Assembly: GCA_946902985.2 (NCBI GenBank)
Contig: OX336400.1
Location: 171,255,043 to 171,319,042 of the forward strand
Source of the DNA: Meconema thalassinum
Taxonomy: Eukaryota; Arthropoda; Insecta; Orthoptera; Tettigoniidae
DNA: 64,000 nt
Reading direction: 5' to 3'
The position numbers and the translations under genes were made by a program. Below the pieces are notes generated by a model. It was not told the origin of the DNA and did not search any database. It saw only the letters and a program-made list of their open reading frames with translations. How positions within the stretch are numbered: the stretch's first letter is position 1; every line of letters begins with the position of its first letter. Below are positions 63,973-64,000 of this stretch, in pieces.

Positions 63973-64000
63973 TTTATAGTAGGCATGATTTTTACTAGGA

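Overview
This window is eukaryotic, repeat-dominated, intergenic DNA from an arthropod, most likely a large-genome insect. I lean towards a polyneopteran (orthopteroid or cockroach-like) species, but this rests only on the mix of repeats (several tRNA-derived SINEs, R1-clade and CR1/Jockey-type LINEs, a Ty3/Gypsy element, a ZMYM-like hAT, DUF4817-type helix-turn-helix transposons) and on one secreted Gly/Ser/Pro-repeat gene of cuticular type. No operons, ribosome binding sites, CRISPR arrays or rRNA were seen.

Only two loci look like host genes. The first, at 35.5-37.15 kb on the minus strand, is a secreted low-complexity structural protein with splice sites, a 3'-UTR exon and a poly(A) signal. 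The second, at 59.7-63.85 kb on the minus strand, is a tandem cluster of three FLYWCH-type zinc-finger gene copies. The middle copy is cut in its Asp-coding GAT tract by a 2-kb R1-clade LINE; the other two copies are broken.

Layout. 0.3-5.15 kb and 38.7-43.4 kb are two copies of an old segmental duplication, each carrying private TE insertions, so each copy gives the other's empty sites. 5.3-7.4, 18.0-19.5 and 48.9-55.0 kb (plus strand), and 1.4-2.3 and 40.5-41.4 kb (minus strand), hold a hairpin-ended non-coding repeat that I call HP1. It carries an ATGGCGGC-type motif about every 145 bp. A related family, HP2, lies at 47.4-48.8 kb. 8.4-9.7 kb holds small TIR elements. 10.4-17.1 kb is a three-level nest: an outer repeat, a hAT element with 8-bp target duplications, and a 3.2-kb element made of a 164-bp tandem array inside the hAT. 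20.8-33.2 kb is a nearly complete, young minus-strand Gypsy element with unusually long 2.8-kb LTRs, a 4-bp GTAC target duplication and a canonical -1 frameshift heptamer at the gag/pro junction. 34.4-35.4 kb is a LINE tail. 42.2-46.3 kb is a cluster of TIR elements, some with remnants of a DUF4817-type transposase. Inside the 48.9-55.0 kb HP1 copy sit a 916-bp TA-flanked TIR element and a 3.6-kb LINE. 55.5-57.15 kb is minisatellite and satellite-like DNA. 57.2-59.7 kb is AT-rich and largely featureless.

All calls come from reading the sequence and from memory of protein families. No alignment, profile search or phylogeny was run. Family-level TE names are tentative where stated. HP1, HP2 and SINE-A to SINE-D are labels local to this report.
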